DNA of 64,000 nt from Bacteroidetes bacterium GWC2_46_850 (GTDB lineage Bacteria > Bacteroidota > Bacteroidia > Bacteroidales > Dysgonomonadaceae), in the NCBI GenBank assembly GCA_001768325.1, contig MENQ01000007.1, forward strand, positions 1 to 64,000. Reading direction: 5' to 3'. Below the pieces are notes generated by a model, which saw only the letters and a program-made list of their open reading frames with translations, was not told where the DNA came from and did not search any database. Shown one piece after another: positions 1-7,886 of this stretch. A program made the position numbers and the translations under genes. Each line of letters opens with the position of its first letter. Position 1 is the first letter of the stretch.

Positions 1-501
1 AGGGAGAAACTCCCTTTACTGGAAAGATTGGACTTTATCCCGGCAGCCCAGAACGTGATCCTCTCCGGCAACCCGGGTACGGGCAAAACACACATCGCCA
101 TAGGGTTGGGGCTTAAGGCTTGCATGCAGGGGTATAAAGTGTTGTTCACCACGGTACACCGCTTGTTGACACAGTTACGTGAATCCCACTCCGGGCGCAC
201 ACTGAAACAGGTAGAAGCACAGTTTGAAAAATATGACCTGGTCATATGCGATGAGTTTGGATATGTATCCTTTGACAAGCAAGGCTCTGAACTGTTGTTT
301 AACCATCTCTCCTTAAGGACGGGCAGGAAATCGACCATCATTACCACGAACCTCGGCTTTGACCGTTGGGAAGAGATCTTTGGTGACCCCGTTCTGACAG
401 CGGCACTGGTAGACAGGGTAACCCATAAGGCATATCTTGTAAATATGTCCGGAGACTCATACCGGCTGAAAGAAACAGAAAAAATGATGAATGAAAAATG
501 A
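1..501 (+). CDS. istB: IstB-like ATPase of IS21 family (5' partial)
   Basis: Helper ATPase of IS21 transposition, which works with the IstA transposase in target-site complex assembly. The reading frame is open from base 1, so the gene begins upstream of the window; a TTG at 28 is not the real start. The fragment has a Walker A motif GNPGTGKTH at fragment residues 23-31, a Walker B-like LVICDEFGY around residues 80-88, and the sensor-like stretch STIITTNLGFDRW. About 166 residues are visible against roughly 240-260 for the family. What remains shows no frameshift, so the element may still be active. Confidence 0.9.
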   Translation, partial: REKLPLLERLDFIPAAQNVILSGNPGTGKTHIAIGLGLKACMQGYKVLFTTVHRLLTQLRESHSGRTLKQVEAQFEKYDLVICDEFGYVSFDKQGSELLFNHLSLRTGRKSTIITTNLGFDRWEEIFGDPVLTAALVDRVTHKAYLVNMSGDSYRLKETEKMMNEK

Positions 502-525
502 AGATAAGAATCAGAATAAGAACGC

Positions 526-569
526 CCGTTTCCCTGTTGGGGGCGGTACCGCCCCCAACAGGGAAACGG
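526..569. terminator. 44-bp perfect palindrome after istB
   Basis: Bases 526-569 form a perfect, loopless GC-rich palindrome (22-bp arms centred on GGTACC at 545-550). It lies 25 bp after the istB stop and 20 bp before the first terminal repeat. The position suggests a transcription terminator or insulator hairpin within the IS, but no clear T-run follows, so a strict intrinsic terminator is uncertain. Confidence 0.55.
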
Positions 570-589
570 ACTTGGAGATTAAATTAAAA

Positions 590-640
590 TGGTATACTTT
601 TGGATTGAAATACTGGTATACTTTTGGGGTGAAATAAACA
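590..640. repeat. IS21 terminal direct repeats
   Basis: Two direct repeats of TGGTATACTTTTGG at 590-603 and 614-627, each followed by a variant of (A/G)TTGAAATA or GGTGAAATA. These match the repeated transposase-binding sites at IS21-family ends. The element boundary is placed at about 640 because the downstream toxin frame opens there. Confidence 0.75.
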
Positions 641-1270
641 ACGATTGTCCAACAGAATGAAAATGTTGATAGAATATTTGACAAGAATAATCCCCAAGGT
701 AAAGAAATAGAGAAAGGTTCATTTGATTTAGATAAATACAGTGATGTTGGCTACAGCATAGAAACCTTGTCTTCCGTTGGGATGGGAATGACTGATTTTG
801 TAGCTTCTTCTGTAATGGGAGGAGTCATCCTTTCTAAAGTTGGAGGATTAATTTCTAAAGGTATTTCTGCGTTAAAAGCGGGGCAGGTGACCAACACATT
901 AGGAACTGCTGCAGAAATCGGAACCAACGCCGCTAAGGGAAGTAGAGTATTTGAAGTAGGTTCATATAATACTCTTAGAGGTGTTGAGGCAGGATTGGAT
1001 GCTCACCACGTGGGACAAAAAGCATTGATGAGTAAGTTTGTGTCAGGTTATAATCAAAGTACTGCCCCATCAATTTTAGTGCCTAAGATAGGACACACTC
1101 AAGGTGCAGGTATTCTATCAAGAGGGTCATCAGGTTTTTCAAATGCACGTCAAGTATTAACACGAGATATTTTTGAATTAAGACGTGTTTATCCAAATAT
1201 ACCTAATAGCTCCTTACAACAATTAATTCAAATGAATAAAACAATGTATCCGGGAGCTTTTGTAAAATAA
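638..1270 (+). pseudogene. Polymorphic-toxin-like protein, C-terminal remnant cut by IS21
   Basis: The frame is open without a credible start from the IS boundary (in-frame stop at 635-637 inside the IS end) to 1270. A TTG at 767 or internal ATGs could start translation, but the sequence upstream of them reads as normal protein. This suggests that the N-terminal portion lies on the other side of the IS or was lost. The middle is Gly/Ala-rich and hydrophobic (residues near FVASSVMGGVILSKVGG), as in pre-toxin regions. The C-terminal tail (LRRVYPNIPNSSLQQLIQMN) looks like a compact variable toxin tip. The gene ends 2 bp before a DMP19/DUF4375-type immunity-like gene, and base composition is AT-rich compared with the core genes. 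The toxin role is inferred from layout; I do not recognise a catalytic motif. Confidence 0.6.
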
Positions 1271-1272
1271 TT

Positions 1273-1740
1273 ATGAATTATACAGAATTAATAGAAGAAA
1301 AATATGCCGAAGCAGTAAAAGGCATAAAAGAAGAATGGTTTAATGAACCAAATACGAAATGGTATAGATATATAATGGAACTTCCCATTCAATTACATAT
1401 TTGTTATTTAATTGTAGTATTCCATAACCAGATTTTTAATGGAGGTTTTCATCAATATTTTGTGAATGGATATGGGCAATTTGCAAATGAAACTATTAAT
1501 GCACTCAAAACAATAGGTGCTTTGAAAAAAGCGGAGTTATTAGAAGAAGCTTTTAAAATAATTAATTCCGAAAATTATTCAGTTGATACTTTCAGAAGGA
1601 TGTTATTAGAAAAACAAATTCCACAACTATTTTCTAAAGATGATTTATTTGAGCCTTTAGATAATTTGGATTATATTTATTATGCAAATGAAACAGAGGA
1701 TGTATGGCAACTATTGGGCAACTATTTAGGAAACTGTTAA
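1273..1740 (+). CDS. DMP19/DUF4375-like protein, probable immunity protein
   Basis: A 155-aa acidic, AT-rich gene. The core FHNQIFNGGFHQYFVNGYGQ (about residues 49-68) followed by FANETINALKTIGA is the hallmark of the DMP19/DUF4375 family. Members often occur as immunity or antitoxin-like proteins beside polymorphic toxins. It begins 2 bp after the toxin-like remnant, consistent with a toxin-immunity cassette and translational coupling. No signal peptide is seen, so it is probably cytoplasmic. The family call is fairly safe; the immunity role comes from position. Confidence 0.75.
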   Translation: MNYTELIEEKYAEAVKGIKEEWFNEPNTKWYRYIMELPIQLHICYLIVVFHNQIFNGGFHQYFVNGYGQFANETINALKTIGALKKAELLEEAFKIINSENYSVDTFRRMLLEKQIPQLFSKDDLFEPLDNLDYIYYANETEDVWQLLGNYLGNC

Positions 1741-2039
1741 AGAGGAGGAAATGCTTTTGGTATATGGCTATTACCGGAAGAGGAATATCCGGAAAGAAAG
1801 AAAAAGCTGTTCATTTTTGAACAAATGTCTCAGGCACTCAATGCAGTCGTCGGTCGACTTGCTTACGATATGGGAATACACCCTAATCAAATACAGACTG
1901 AAAATCCGGCTGCAATTGAAGATGCATCACTCAGACGAACTGTCACAGCAAAATCTATCCAGACGGTAAACGAAACGTTATTGAGTTTGTACCTGGCGGT
2001 GAAATAGCCTACAATTTGGGAACGGACAGAAAGGTCTAA
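1741..2039 (+). pseudogene. Frameshifted remnant of unknown protein
   Basis: Directly after the immunity-like gene's stop, and in the same frame, an open frame runs to 2007 (WLLPEEEYPERKKKLFIFEQ, then FEQMSQALNAVVGRLAYDMG). At about 1945-1952 protein-like sequence appears to jump to frame 3, giving KIYPDGKRNVIEFVPGGEIA and a stop at 2037-2039. There is no good start codon at the beginning (an ATG at 1825 lies inside). This looks like the 3' remnant of a second gene, broken by a small indel. I do not recognise a family. Confidence 0.4.
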
Positions 2040-2058
2040 AAAAATAATAATTTAGAAA

Positions 2059-2382
2059 ATGTCTGTAGAAAACACAAAGATAATAGATTTTATTAGCGAA
2101 GAGGGGGATAATGTCATACTAACAATATCTGATCATTTACAATGGGATGAAGAAAATGAGCATATTTTTCTGTTGCAGGAAAAAATTAACGCTTATTTAA
2201 TGGTAATAGAATCAGGGCAATTAAATGAAAAACATCCAGCTTCGATTGGTAAGAAAGTTACTATTAGCGTCGCTTTAAAATATGAACCCAATAAAAATGG
2301 AGTTTTATTTTTATCAAATGTAAATGACACTTTGTCACATTCAGGGTATGGCTTTGCTTATACATTTATCCCCAAATCTTAG
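2059..2382 (+). CDS. DUF6572-like small protein, possible immunity protein
   Basis: A 107-aa protein with IDFISEEGDNVILTISDHLQ near the start, then WDEENEHIFLLQEKINAYL and a VIESGQL stretch. This resembles the DUF6572 family (pattern: Ile-Asp, hydrophobic strand, D-H-L-x-W-D, LQxKINxYL, ESG). Such proteins are common beside contact-dependent toxins in Bacteroidetes, and this gene is third in the AT-rich toxin/immunity patch. No signal peptide. The family match is from memory of the pattern; function is inferred only from context. Confidence 0.55.
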   Translation: MSVENTKIIDFISEEGDNVILTISDHLQWDEENEHIFLLQEKINAYLMVIESGQLNEKHPASIGKKVTISVALKYEPNKNGVLFLSNVNDTLSHSGYGFAYTFIPKS

Positions 2383-2572
2383 ACAATAAGTATCATTAAA
2401 AATAGAATTATTTTTGTTTTCATGAAAAGCAGGAAACATTACCACAATTCCCTATAATGCATTAAATTTGCCAAGCGTCATCACCTGCGGGTATAGTTGC
2501 TGCGTAAGCATTCGGTAAACCCCGTCCTATTTTAACTTCTGATCCTTGCTATATTTGCCCACAAAAAATAAC

Positions 2573-2929
2573 ATGTGGACATTACAGCAGTTTGAGGAGA
2601 TATTTGATCGTTACCAGTCCAGTGGGCTTCGCATAAAAGAGTTCTGCCGGAACGAGTCAATCGTTGAATCCAGGTTTTATTACTGGCAGAAGAGATTGCA
2701 GGAGCACAACTACAGAACAGCTCGAGAGTCCGGTTTTGTTCCGATCGTCTTTACCGGTTCCAATTCATTGCCTGCAAACAAAACAGTCCATCAAAAACCG
2801 ATTCCGGTGCATGATGATCCCATACAAGGGAATTTTCTGGAAATAGTCTATCCCAATGGCGTTAAAGTGCGTGTTCCCATTGGGACTGATCCGACTCAGC
2901 TGCGTTCATTAATCCTTTTAACCCAGTAA
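2573..2929 (+). CDS. tnpA: IS66 family accessory protein TnpA
   Basis: 118 aa from the ATG at 2573 (MWTLQQFEEIFDRYQSSGLR). The N-terminal half is a helix-turn-helix with the IS66 TnpA pattern FDRYQSSGLRIKEFC and FYYWQKRLQEH. The C-terminal tail FLEIVYPNGVKVRVP is also typical of the family. An in-frame TTG at 2546 would add nine residues and is not needed. It precedes tnpB by 3 bp, forming the canonical IS66 gene set. Confidence 0.85.
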   Translation: MWTLQQFEEIFDRYQSSGLRIKEFCRNESIVESRFYYWQKRLQEHNYRTARESGFVPIVFTGSNSLPANKTVHQKPIPVHDDPIQGNFLEIVYPNGVKVRVPIGTDPTQLRSLILLTQ

Positions 2930-2932
2930 GCC

Positions 2933-3283
2933 ATGTTCAATCTGAACGCCTCGATGCGTTATTGGCTTTACCCATTTCCAACGGACATGCGTAAAGGGTT
3001 CTACACTTTAAGCGGGCTGGTCACTGAGGGGATGGGACAGGATGTACGCAGCGGTGACGTGTTCATTTTTCTGAACCGTCATTGCACGAGCATTAAAGCA
3101 TTGCACATGGAGCACGGCGGACTGGTGATCTACTACATGAAACTGGAGAAAGGCAATTTTGCACTGCCCCCGCTTGATGAAAAAGGCAAAACTCACCCCT
3201 TTTCCTGGCAAAAACTGATGCTGATGGTACAGGGTGTTAACGCTGAAAAATGTCACTACAAAAAACGCTGGGAAAGCCCATAA
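2933..3283 (+). CDS. tnpB: IS66 family insertion sequence protein TnpB
   Basis: 116 aa, full length for IS66 Orf2/TnpB. It shows the diagnostic start YWLYPFPTDMRKGFYTLSGL and the core RSGDVFIFLNRHCTSIKALH, ending in FSWQKLMLMVQGV. TnpB is an accessory protein required for IS66 transposition, with unknown biochemical role. It follows tnpA by 3 bp. The reading frame is intact even though the neighbouring tnpC is destroyed. Confidence 0.9.
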   Translation: MFNLNASMRYWLYPFPTDMRKGFYTLSGLVTEGMGQDVRSGDVFIFLNRHCTSIKALHMEHGGLVIYYMKLEKGNFALPPLDEKGKTHPFSWQKLMLMVQGVNAEKCHYKKRWESP

Positions 3284-3363
3284 ACAGACGATTTCAGTTG
3301 CCTTTTCCTTTGCATTTATTGCTTCTTTTTTGTATCTTTACTCTCGTTATCTGACAGAAAAAG

Positions 3364-3540
3364 ATGCAAGAAAACAAGGAAAATCCGAACGAACTTCTCG
3401 AACTCCTTTTGGAGAAATGCGACCGTTTATATCAGGAGAATATGCTCCTGAAGGGTAAACTGGAAGATCGCACGGATGTTGATGCATTAAAATCCTCTTA
3501 CGAGATGAAAGGGGTGGCTACACCTCCCGAGTCGGGATAG
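3364..3540 (+). pseudogene. tnpC: IS66 transposase TnpC, N-terminal stub
   Basis: A 58-codon frame from ATG 3364 to TAG 3540 encodes a leucine-rich coiled start (ENPNELLELLLEKCDRLYQE), matching the leucine-zipper-like N-terminus of IS66 transposases. It sits where tnpC belongs, 80 bp after tnpB. The DDE catalytic domain (several hundred residues) is absent and no further transposase sequence is visible downstream, so a deletion removed it. Confidence 0.65.
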
Positions 3541-4225
3541 AACCCTGTTATTTCTATGGGCTTGGAGGGGTCAAACGCCTGGTACTTCGTCTCATTTTCA
3601 TCATTACACGAAATAATAAGCGCGACAAAAAAAGGAATGCATAAAAATTGATAAAAATGTCTTTCCATTCTCAAATTTTGTTTAAAATTAATAACTAAAA
3701 TATTTATTCAGGCCTAACTTGCACATGAATAACCCGGCATAGCTGCCTCATTCAGTAATATTCATTGCAATATTTATTTATGGTATTTATGTGTTTTAAA
3801 ATATAAAACTGTCTTATGGGGGCAAATATATAAACTTTTTACATATAAAGTGGGTATTTTATAATAAATAATATAAATAAGACTTAAATTACACAATTTA
3901 CATCCACTAAGCAGCTAAAAATTACCCCAAGGGCAGGCTATAGATAAACCTGGTCACGAATATAATCACTTTCATCTATTAAAACTTTTTTTAATGAATA
4001 AAATATAATTTAGAAATGGCACATTTAAAATATGCAAACAAATAAAATGGCCGACTTCAGGGGTAAAGATATGAAGTTTAGCTAAATTTTATCTTTCATC
4101 ATTTGTGAGGCCAAAATATCGAAAAAAACCGCTTACTTTGCAGGTTGAAATAAGTAACGAGTTTTATCAATCAACAATGCTTGCACACAGCCACGTGATT
4201 GGTTGCAGGGTGCAGTTTTGAAATT
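3541..4225. other. AT-rich intergenic region
   Basis: About 685 bp between the IS66 stub and glyS, very AT-rich, with no ORF of protein-like character on either strand. No tRNA, strong hairpin or repeat array is visible. The glyS promoter should be in its right part, but I see no convincing TTTG/TAnnTTTG pair. It may be debris of the mobile elements. Confidence 0.6.
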
Positions 4226-5773
4226 ATGGCACAACAGGAAGAGGTTTTTAAAAAACTGGTATCGCATAGCAAGGAATACGGGTATGTATTCCCTTCGAGT
4301 GAAATCTACGATGGCTTGGGAGCCGTATACGACTACGGGCAGATGGGCGTAGAGCTCAAGAACAACATCAAAAAATACTGGTGGGACAGCATGGTGCTGT
4401 TGCATGAGAACGTGGTGGGAATCGATTCTGCCATCTTTATGCATCCCACCATCTGGAAGGCATCGGGACATGTGGACGCCTTCAATGATCCGCTCATCGA
4501 CAATAAGGACAGCAAGAAACGGTATCGTGCCGATGTGCTGATCGAAGATCATCTGGCTAAGCTGGACGATAAGATGGAGAAGGAGGTGCAAAAGGCCGCC
4601 AAGCGTTTCGGCGAATCGTTCGACGAGGTTATGTTTCGTGCGACCAACCCCCGGGTACTGGAACAACAGCAGAAAAGGGACGAGATCCACACCCGATTTG
4701 CGAAAGCGCTGAACGACAACGACCTGGATGATCTGCGACAGATCATCATCGACTGTGAGATTGTCTGCCCCATCAGCGGCACCCGCAACTGGACCGAAGT
4801 ACGTCAGTTTAACCTGATGTTCTCTACCGAGATGGGTTCCACAGCCGATGGCGCCACCAAAATATACCTCCGTCCCGAGACGGCGCAGGGAATATTTGTA
4901 AACTTCCTCAATGTGCAGAAAACAGGCCGCATGAAGATCCCCTTTGGCATTGCCCAGATAGGCAAGGCTTTTCGCAACGAGATTGTAGCCCGTCAGTTTA
5001 TCTTCCGCATGCGGGAGTTCGAGCAGATGGAGATGCAGTTCTTTGTGGCGCCGGGTGAAGAGCTGGCGTGGTTTGAACACTGGAAGGCCTTCAGAATGAA
5101 GTGGCATCAGTCACTGGGCTTTGGCGCGGAGAAATATCGTTTTCACGACCACGACAAGCTGGCCCACTATGCCAATGCGGCAACCGACATCGAGTTTGAG
5201 ATGCCTTTCGGCTTCAAGGAGGTGGAAGGAATTCACTCGCGCACCGACTTCGACTTAAGCCAGCACGAAAAATATTCCGGGAAAAAGATGCAGTACTTCG
5301 ATCCGGAACTGAACAAGTCCTATATACCCTTTGTAGTGGAAACCTCTATTGGGGTAGATCGCATGTTTCTCTCCATCCTGGCGGCATCCTACTGCGAGGA
5401 GACATTGGAAGGCGGTGAGAGCCGTGTGCTGCTGAAGCTACCCCCTGCCCTCGCACCGGTGAAGCTGGCCATCCTGCCGCTGGTAAAAAAAGATGGACTG
5501 CCAGAAAAAGCCCGCGAGATCATGGACGAGCTCAAGTTCAGCTTTGCCTGTCAGTACGACGAGAAAGACAGCATCGGCAAGCGTTACCGCCGTCAGGATG
5601 CCATTGGTACACCTTTCTGTGTTACCGTCGACCATCAGACGCTGGAGGACAACACCGTCACCATCCGCTACCGCGATACGATGGAACAGGAAAGGGTTTC
5701 CATCGATTCACTGCAACGCACCATCACCGACAAGGTCGATACGAAACATTTACTGAAACAACTATCAGCATAA
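4226..5773 (+). CDS. glyS: Glycine--tRNA ligase (single-chain class II)
   Basis: Charges tRNA-Gly with glycine in the cytoplasm. 515 aa from ATG 4226; an upstream in-frame start at 4199 adds nine residues not expected in Bacteroidales GlyRS. The N-terminal EYGYVFPSSEIYDGLGAVYD block, motif 2 (FRNEIVARQFIFRMREFEQM), motif 3 (ETSIGVDRMFLSIL) and the C-terminal anticodon-binding domain (APVKLAILPLVKKDGLPEKA) are all present. This is the eukaryotic/archaeal-like homodimer type, not the alpha2beta2 type. An FKBP lipoprotein follows 4 bp after the stop. Confidence 0.97.
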   Translation: MAQQEEVFKKLVSHSKEYGYVFPSSEIYDGLGAVYDYGQMGVELKNNIKKYWWDSMVLLHENVVGIDSAIFMHPTIWKASGHVDAFNDPLIDNKDSKKRYRADVLIEDHLAKLDDKMEKEVQKAAKRFGESFDEVMFRATNPRVLEQQQKRDEIHTRFAKALNDNDLDDLRQIIIDCEIVCPISGTRNWTEVRQFNLMFSTEMGSTADGATKIYLRPETAQGIFVNFLNVQKTGRMKIPFGIAQIGKAFRNEIVARQFIFRMREFEQMEMQFFVAPGEELAWFEHWKAFRMKWHQSLGFGAEKYRFHDHDKLAHYANAATDIEFEMPFGFKEVEGIHSRTDFDLSQHEKYSGKKMQYFDPELNKSYIPFVVETSIGVDRMFLSILAASYCEETLEGGESRVLLKLPPALAPVKLAILPLVKKDGLPEKAREIMDELKFSFACQYDEKDSIGKRYRRQDAIGTPFCVTVDHQTLEDNTVTIRYRDTMEQERVSIDSLQRTITDKVDTKHLLKQLSA

Positions 5774-5777
5774 CATC

Positions 5778-6314
5778 ATGAAGAGAAATTCAATCTTAAT
5801 AGTCACACTTCTGTTCGCTTTCCTGTTTTCGGCATGCGATAAGACAGAAACCTTTGATGACCAGTGGAAGCTCGATAACGAAGCCCAGTTTTCCACCATA
5901 TCCGGCAACTCCCAGTACGTGAAGATCAACTCACAATCGGGTAATGGATTTATCATGGTGAAAAAGCTGGTATCGGGTGATGGGGCAACTCCCTACTTCA
6001 ACAGTCAGGTAAAGGTTCGCTATACCGGTTGGTATAAGAATATCTGGTCGAAGCCCGACACTTATACCGACGATAAGGGGAACATCATTCAGAACAAAGT
6101 TATTTTTGATTCTACACAAAACAACAACATCCCGCGTACATTTTATGTAAACGGTGTGGTGGACGGATTTTCCACTGCCTTGCAACACATGAAGGTGGGC
6201 GACAAATGGGAAGTATGGATGCCCTGGAAGCTGGCCTACGGCGAAGCGGGCAATAGCAGCATTCAAGGATACACCACGCTGGTTTTTGAAATTGAACTGG
6301 TCAGCATTGTGTAG
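5778..6314 (+). CDS. FKBP-type peptidyl-prolyl isomerase lipoprotein
   Basis: 178 aa. The N-terminus MKRNSILIVTLLFAFLFSAC is a lipoprotein signal with the lipobox Cys at residue 20. The rest is one FKBP domain: VKVRYTGWYKN, then FDSTQ, FYVNGVVDGFSTALQHMKVG, a WMPWKLAYGEAG loop and LVFEIELVSI. It probably assists proline isomerisation of envelope proteins at the outer membrane or in the periplasm. It sits 4 bp after glyS and is likely co-transcribed with it. The next gene (dacB) converges from the other strand. Confidence 0.92.
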   Translation: MKRNSILIVTLLFAFLFSACDKTETFDDQWKLDNEAQFSTISGNSQYVKINSQSGNGFIMVKKLVSGDGATPYFNSQVKVRYTGWYKNIWSKPDTYTDDKGNIIQNKVIFDSTQNNNIPRTFYVNGVVDGFSTALQHMKVGDKWEVWMPWKLAYGEAGNSSIQGYTTLVFEIELVSIV

Positions 6315-6348
6315 ATTGCCCGAAAGGCGCCCGCGGCGCCATCCAGGT

Positions 6349-7785
6349 TTATAAACCCTGCAAGAATTGTTCAATGGCACCCCTCACTTGTGGGCGGGTG
6401 CCGTTGAATTTATTGACCATCACGGCAAAGGCATATTTTTTGTTGCCGTCGACCAGATAGCCTGCATAGCACTGTACTCCGCCAATGCTGCCACTCTTGG
6501 CAACGATCTTACCACTATACCGGATATTACCCATAAAATTTTTGAGCGTACCCTCCTGCCCCGCTTTGGGCAATGAACCGATAAATGAGGATGTGTTTTC
6601 GCTTGTGTTGTACATATAGACCAGCAACTGTGTAAGAAACTGCGCACTCACTGCATTCTGCGGTGCCAGGCCGCTTCCGTCATACATCTGCAAGGACGTG
6701 GCATCAAAACCTCTCTTTTTCCAGTAGTCGCTTACATAGGTTGTCCCCGCCTCCAGCGCATCGGCATAGACATCATGCTTACTTTTCCTTCCGATGATGC
6801 GGATCAGATGTTCGGCATAATGGTTGTTGCTTTCCACGTTTACCTCGCGAACAATATCCTTGAGGGGCGGCGAAACATGTGTGCAGAGCACCTGCCCTGC
6901 CCGGTAAGGCTGTTTTGCTCCCGGAGTGCAGTGTCCTGCAAGATAGTCCTCCCTCGTCGTTTCCACCTTTCCAATCTGCATACCAGCCTGCTTCAAATAG
7001 ATGGCTAGCGTTTCACCCAGCAGCAGACCGGGATCGGGGATATCGCCCTTGATGCTGAATTCTGTTCTTCCTGCAGGGATGTTACCCCTCACCGCCCTGT
7101 CGGAAGAGAAAGGCACTCCGTAAATATAACCGTTATCGCGTCCCGTATTGTTCAGCGACAATTCATTCCGAAAAGTAAGACCATTTATTTGTGGCTCCGT
7201 GCGGAGAATTCGCGGACAACTGTTTCTGTCTGTGGTGTTAAAAAAAAGGCGGTAGCTATTGTCGAACACACTGATACCATATGCCCCGGCGGCGTAATAA
7301 TTACCCATATCAATCCAGGTCCATTCCGGAGAAATGCCATTGTATCCGAATAGATTATCTACCACATAGAGTGTATATTCTTTCCCCGGCTGTAGTACTT
7401 TTTTCAGGGCATCGGCAATCGTGATAAAAAAGAGGTTCTGATTACCGTGAAAAGCCTCGCTGGCCAGTGTAGGATCCCCTGATCCGATGACCAGGATGCG
7501 GGTTGGATCATCGGCATCGCGTGCCACGTCGGTCTTGTATCGATAATTCTCGCCCAATAACTCCAGGGCCGTTGCTGTGGTGATCAGTTTCAGTACCGAT
7601 GCAGGGGTAAGCGATTTGTCGGCATCATTTTCCACCACCGGTTTGCCTGTCGTCATGTCCACGACGGAAACACCTACCGACGCGTGCTTCAGGGCAGGAT
7701 GGTCTATAAACTTCTGTAACACCGTCTGAGATTGGGCGGTGAATGCAACACAAAGTAAAGCGTAGAGGATGAGAGTTCTTTGCAT
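6349..7785 (-). CDS. dacB: D-Ala-D-Ala carboxypeptidase/endopeptidase, PBP4 (S13) family
   Basis: 478 aa with an N-terminal signal peptide (MQRTLILYALLCVAFTAQSQ). The three penicillin-binding motifs are visible: SVLK at residues 63-66 (nucleophile Ser and Lys), SNN near 317, and KSGS near 430. A large insert between the first two motifs, with LVIGSGDPTL, is typical of class-C PBP4 enzymes. It acts in the periplasm, trimming peptide stems and crosslinks of peptidoglycan. Length fits the family. Transcribed leftwards, after the terminator at 7841-7864. Confidence 0.93.
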   Translation of the reverse strand: MQRTLILYALLCVAFTAQSQTVLQKFIDHPALKHASVGVSVVDMTTGKPVVENDADKSLTPASVLKLITTATALELLGENYRYKTDVARDADDPTRILVIGSGDPTLASEAFHGNQNLFFITIADALKKVLQPGKEYTLYVVDNLFGYNGISPEWTWIDMGNYYAAGAYGISVFDNSYRLFFNTTDRNSCPRILRTEPQINGLTFRNELSLNNTGRDNGYIYGVPFSSDRAVRGNIPAGRTEFSIKGDIPDPGLLLGETLAIYLKQAGMQIGKVETTREDYLAGHCTPGAKQPYRAGQVLCTHVSPPLKDIVREVNVESNNHYAEHLIRIIGRKSKHDVYADALEAGTTYVSDYWKKRGFDATSLQMYDGSGLAPQNAVSAQFLTQLLVYMYNTSENTSSFIGSLPKAGQEGTLKNFMGNIRYSGKIVAKSGSIGGVQCYAGYLVDGNKKYAFAVMVNKFNGTRPQVRGAIEQFLQGL

Positions 7786-7840
7786 CTGGAGTAAACTTTA
7801 GATTATGGCAAATATACGGGATATTCTGCATTCGATAAAA

Positions 7841-7864
7841 AAAAGGGAGAAATTTCTCCCTTTT
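7841..7864 (-). terminator. Rho-independent terminator of the 7887-8768 gene
   Basis: A perfect 24-bp palindrome AAAAGGGAGAAATTTCTCCC plus TTTT, followed on the minus strand by a run of eight T. It lies 23 bp after the stop of the minus-strand lipoprotein gene. Confidence 0.85.
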
Positions 7865-7886
7865 ATCTTTTTAATAGAATTACTTT

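Larger units (their letters stand above)
1..640 (+). mobile_element. IS21-family insertion sequence, right end
   Basis: The segment holds the istB 3' part, a strong palindrome and a terminal repeat region. Two copies of the 14-mer TGGTATACTTTTGG lie at 590-603 and 614-627 with a 24-bp period. The last element-like bases (..AAATAAACA) end at about 640, in CA, as is usual for IS21-family ends, which carry multiple internal repeats. The istA gene and left end lie outside the window. The exact terminal base and the target duplication cannot be fixed from one end. Confidence 0.8.
2504..3540 (+). mobile_element. IS66-family element, decayed
   Basis: The probable left end is GTAAGCATTCGGTAAACCCC at 2504-2523, as IS66 ends start with GTAA. 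Within it are tnpA-like, tnpB and a very short tnpC start on the plus strand in the usual order. The large transposase is missing beyond about 58 codons and I could not identify a convincing right inverted repeat, so the 3' end is given at the tnpC stop. The element cannot transpose by itself. Confidence 0.75.

Noticed and set aside
3541-3600. Right inverted repeat of the IS66 element near 3567-3585
   Set aside because: Similarity to the left end is weak and the flanking 8-mers do not match as a target duplication.
4133-5107. 324-codon minus-strand open frame opposite glyS
   Set aside because: It lies fully antisense to the well-supported glyS gene, with no recognisable motif; open frames opposite GC-richer coding DNA are common.
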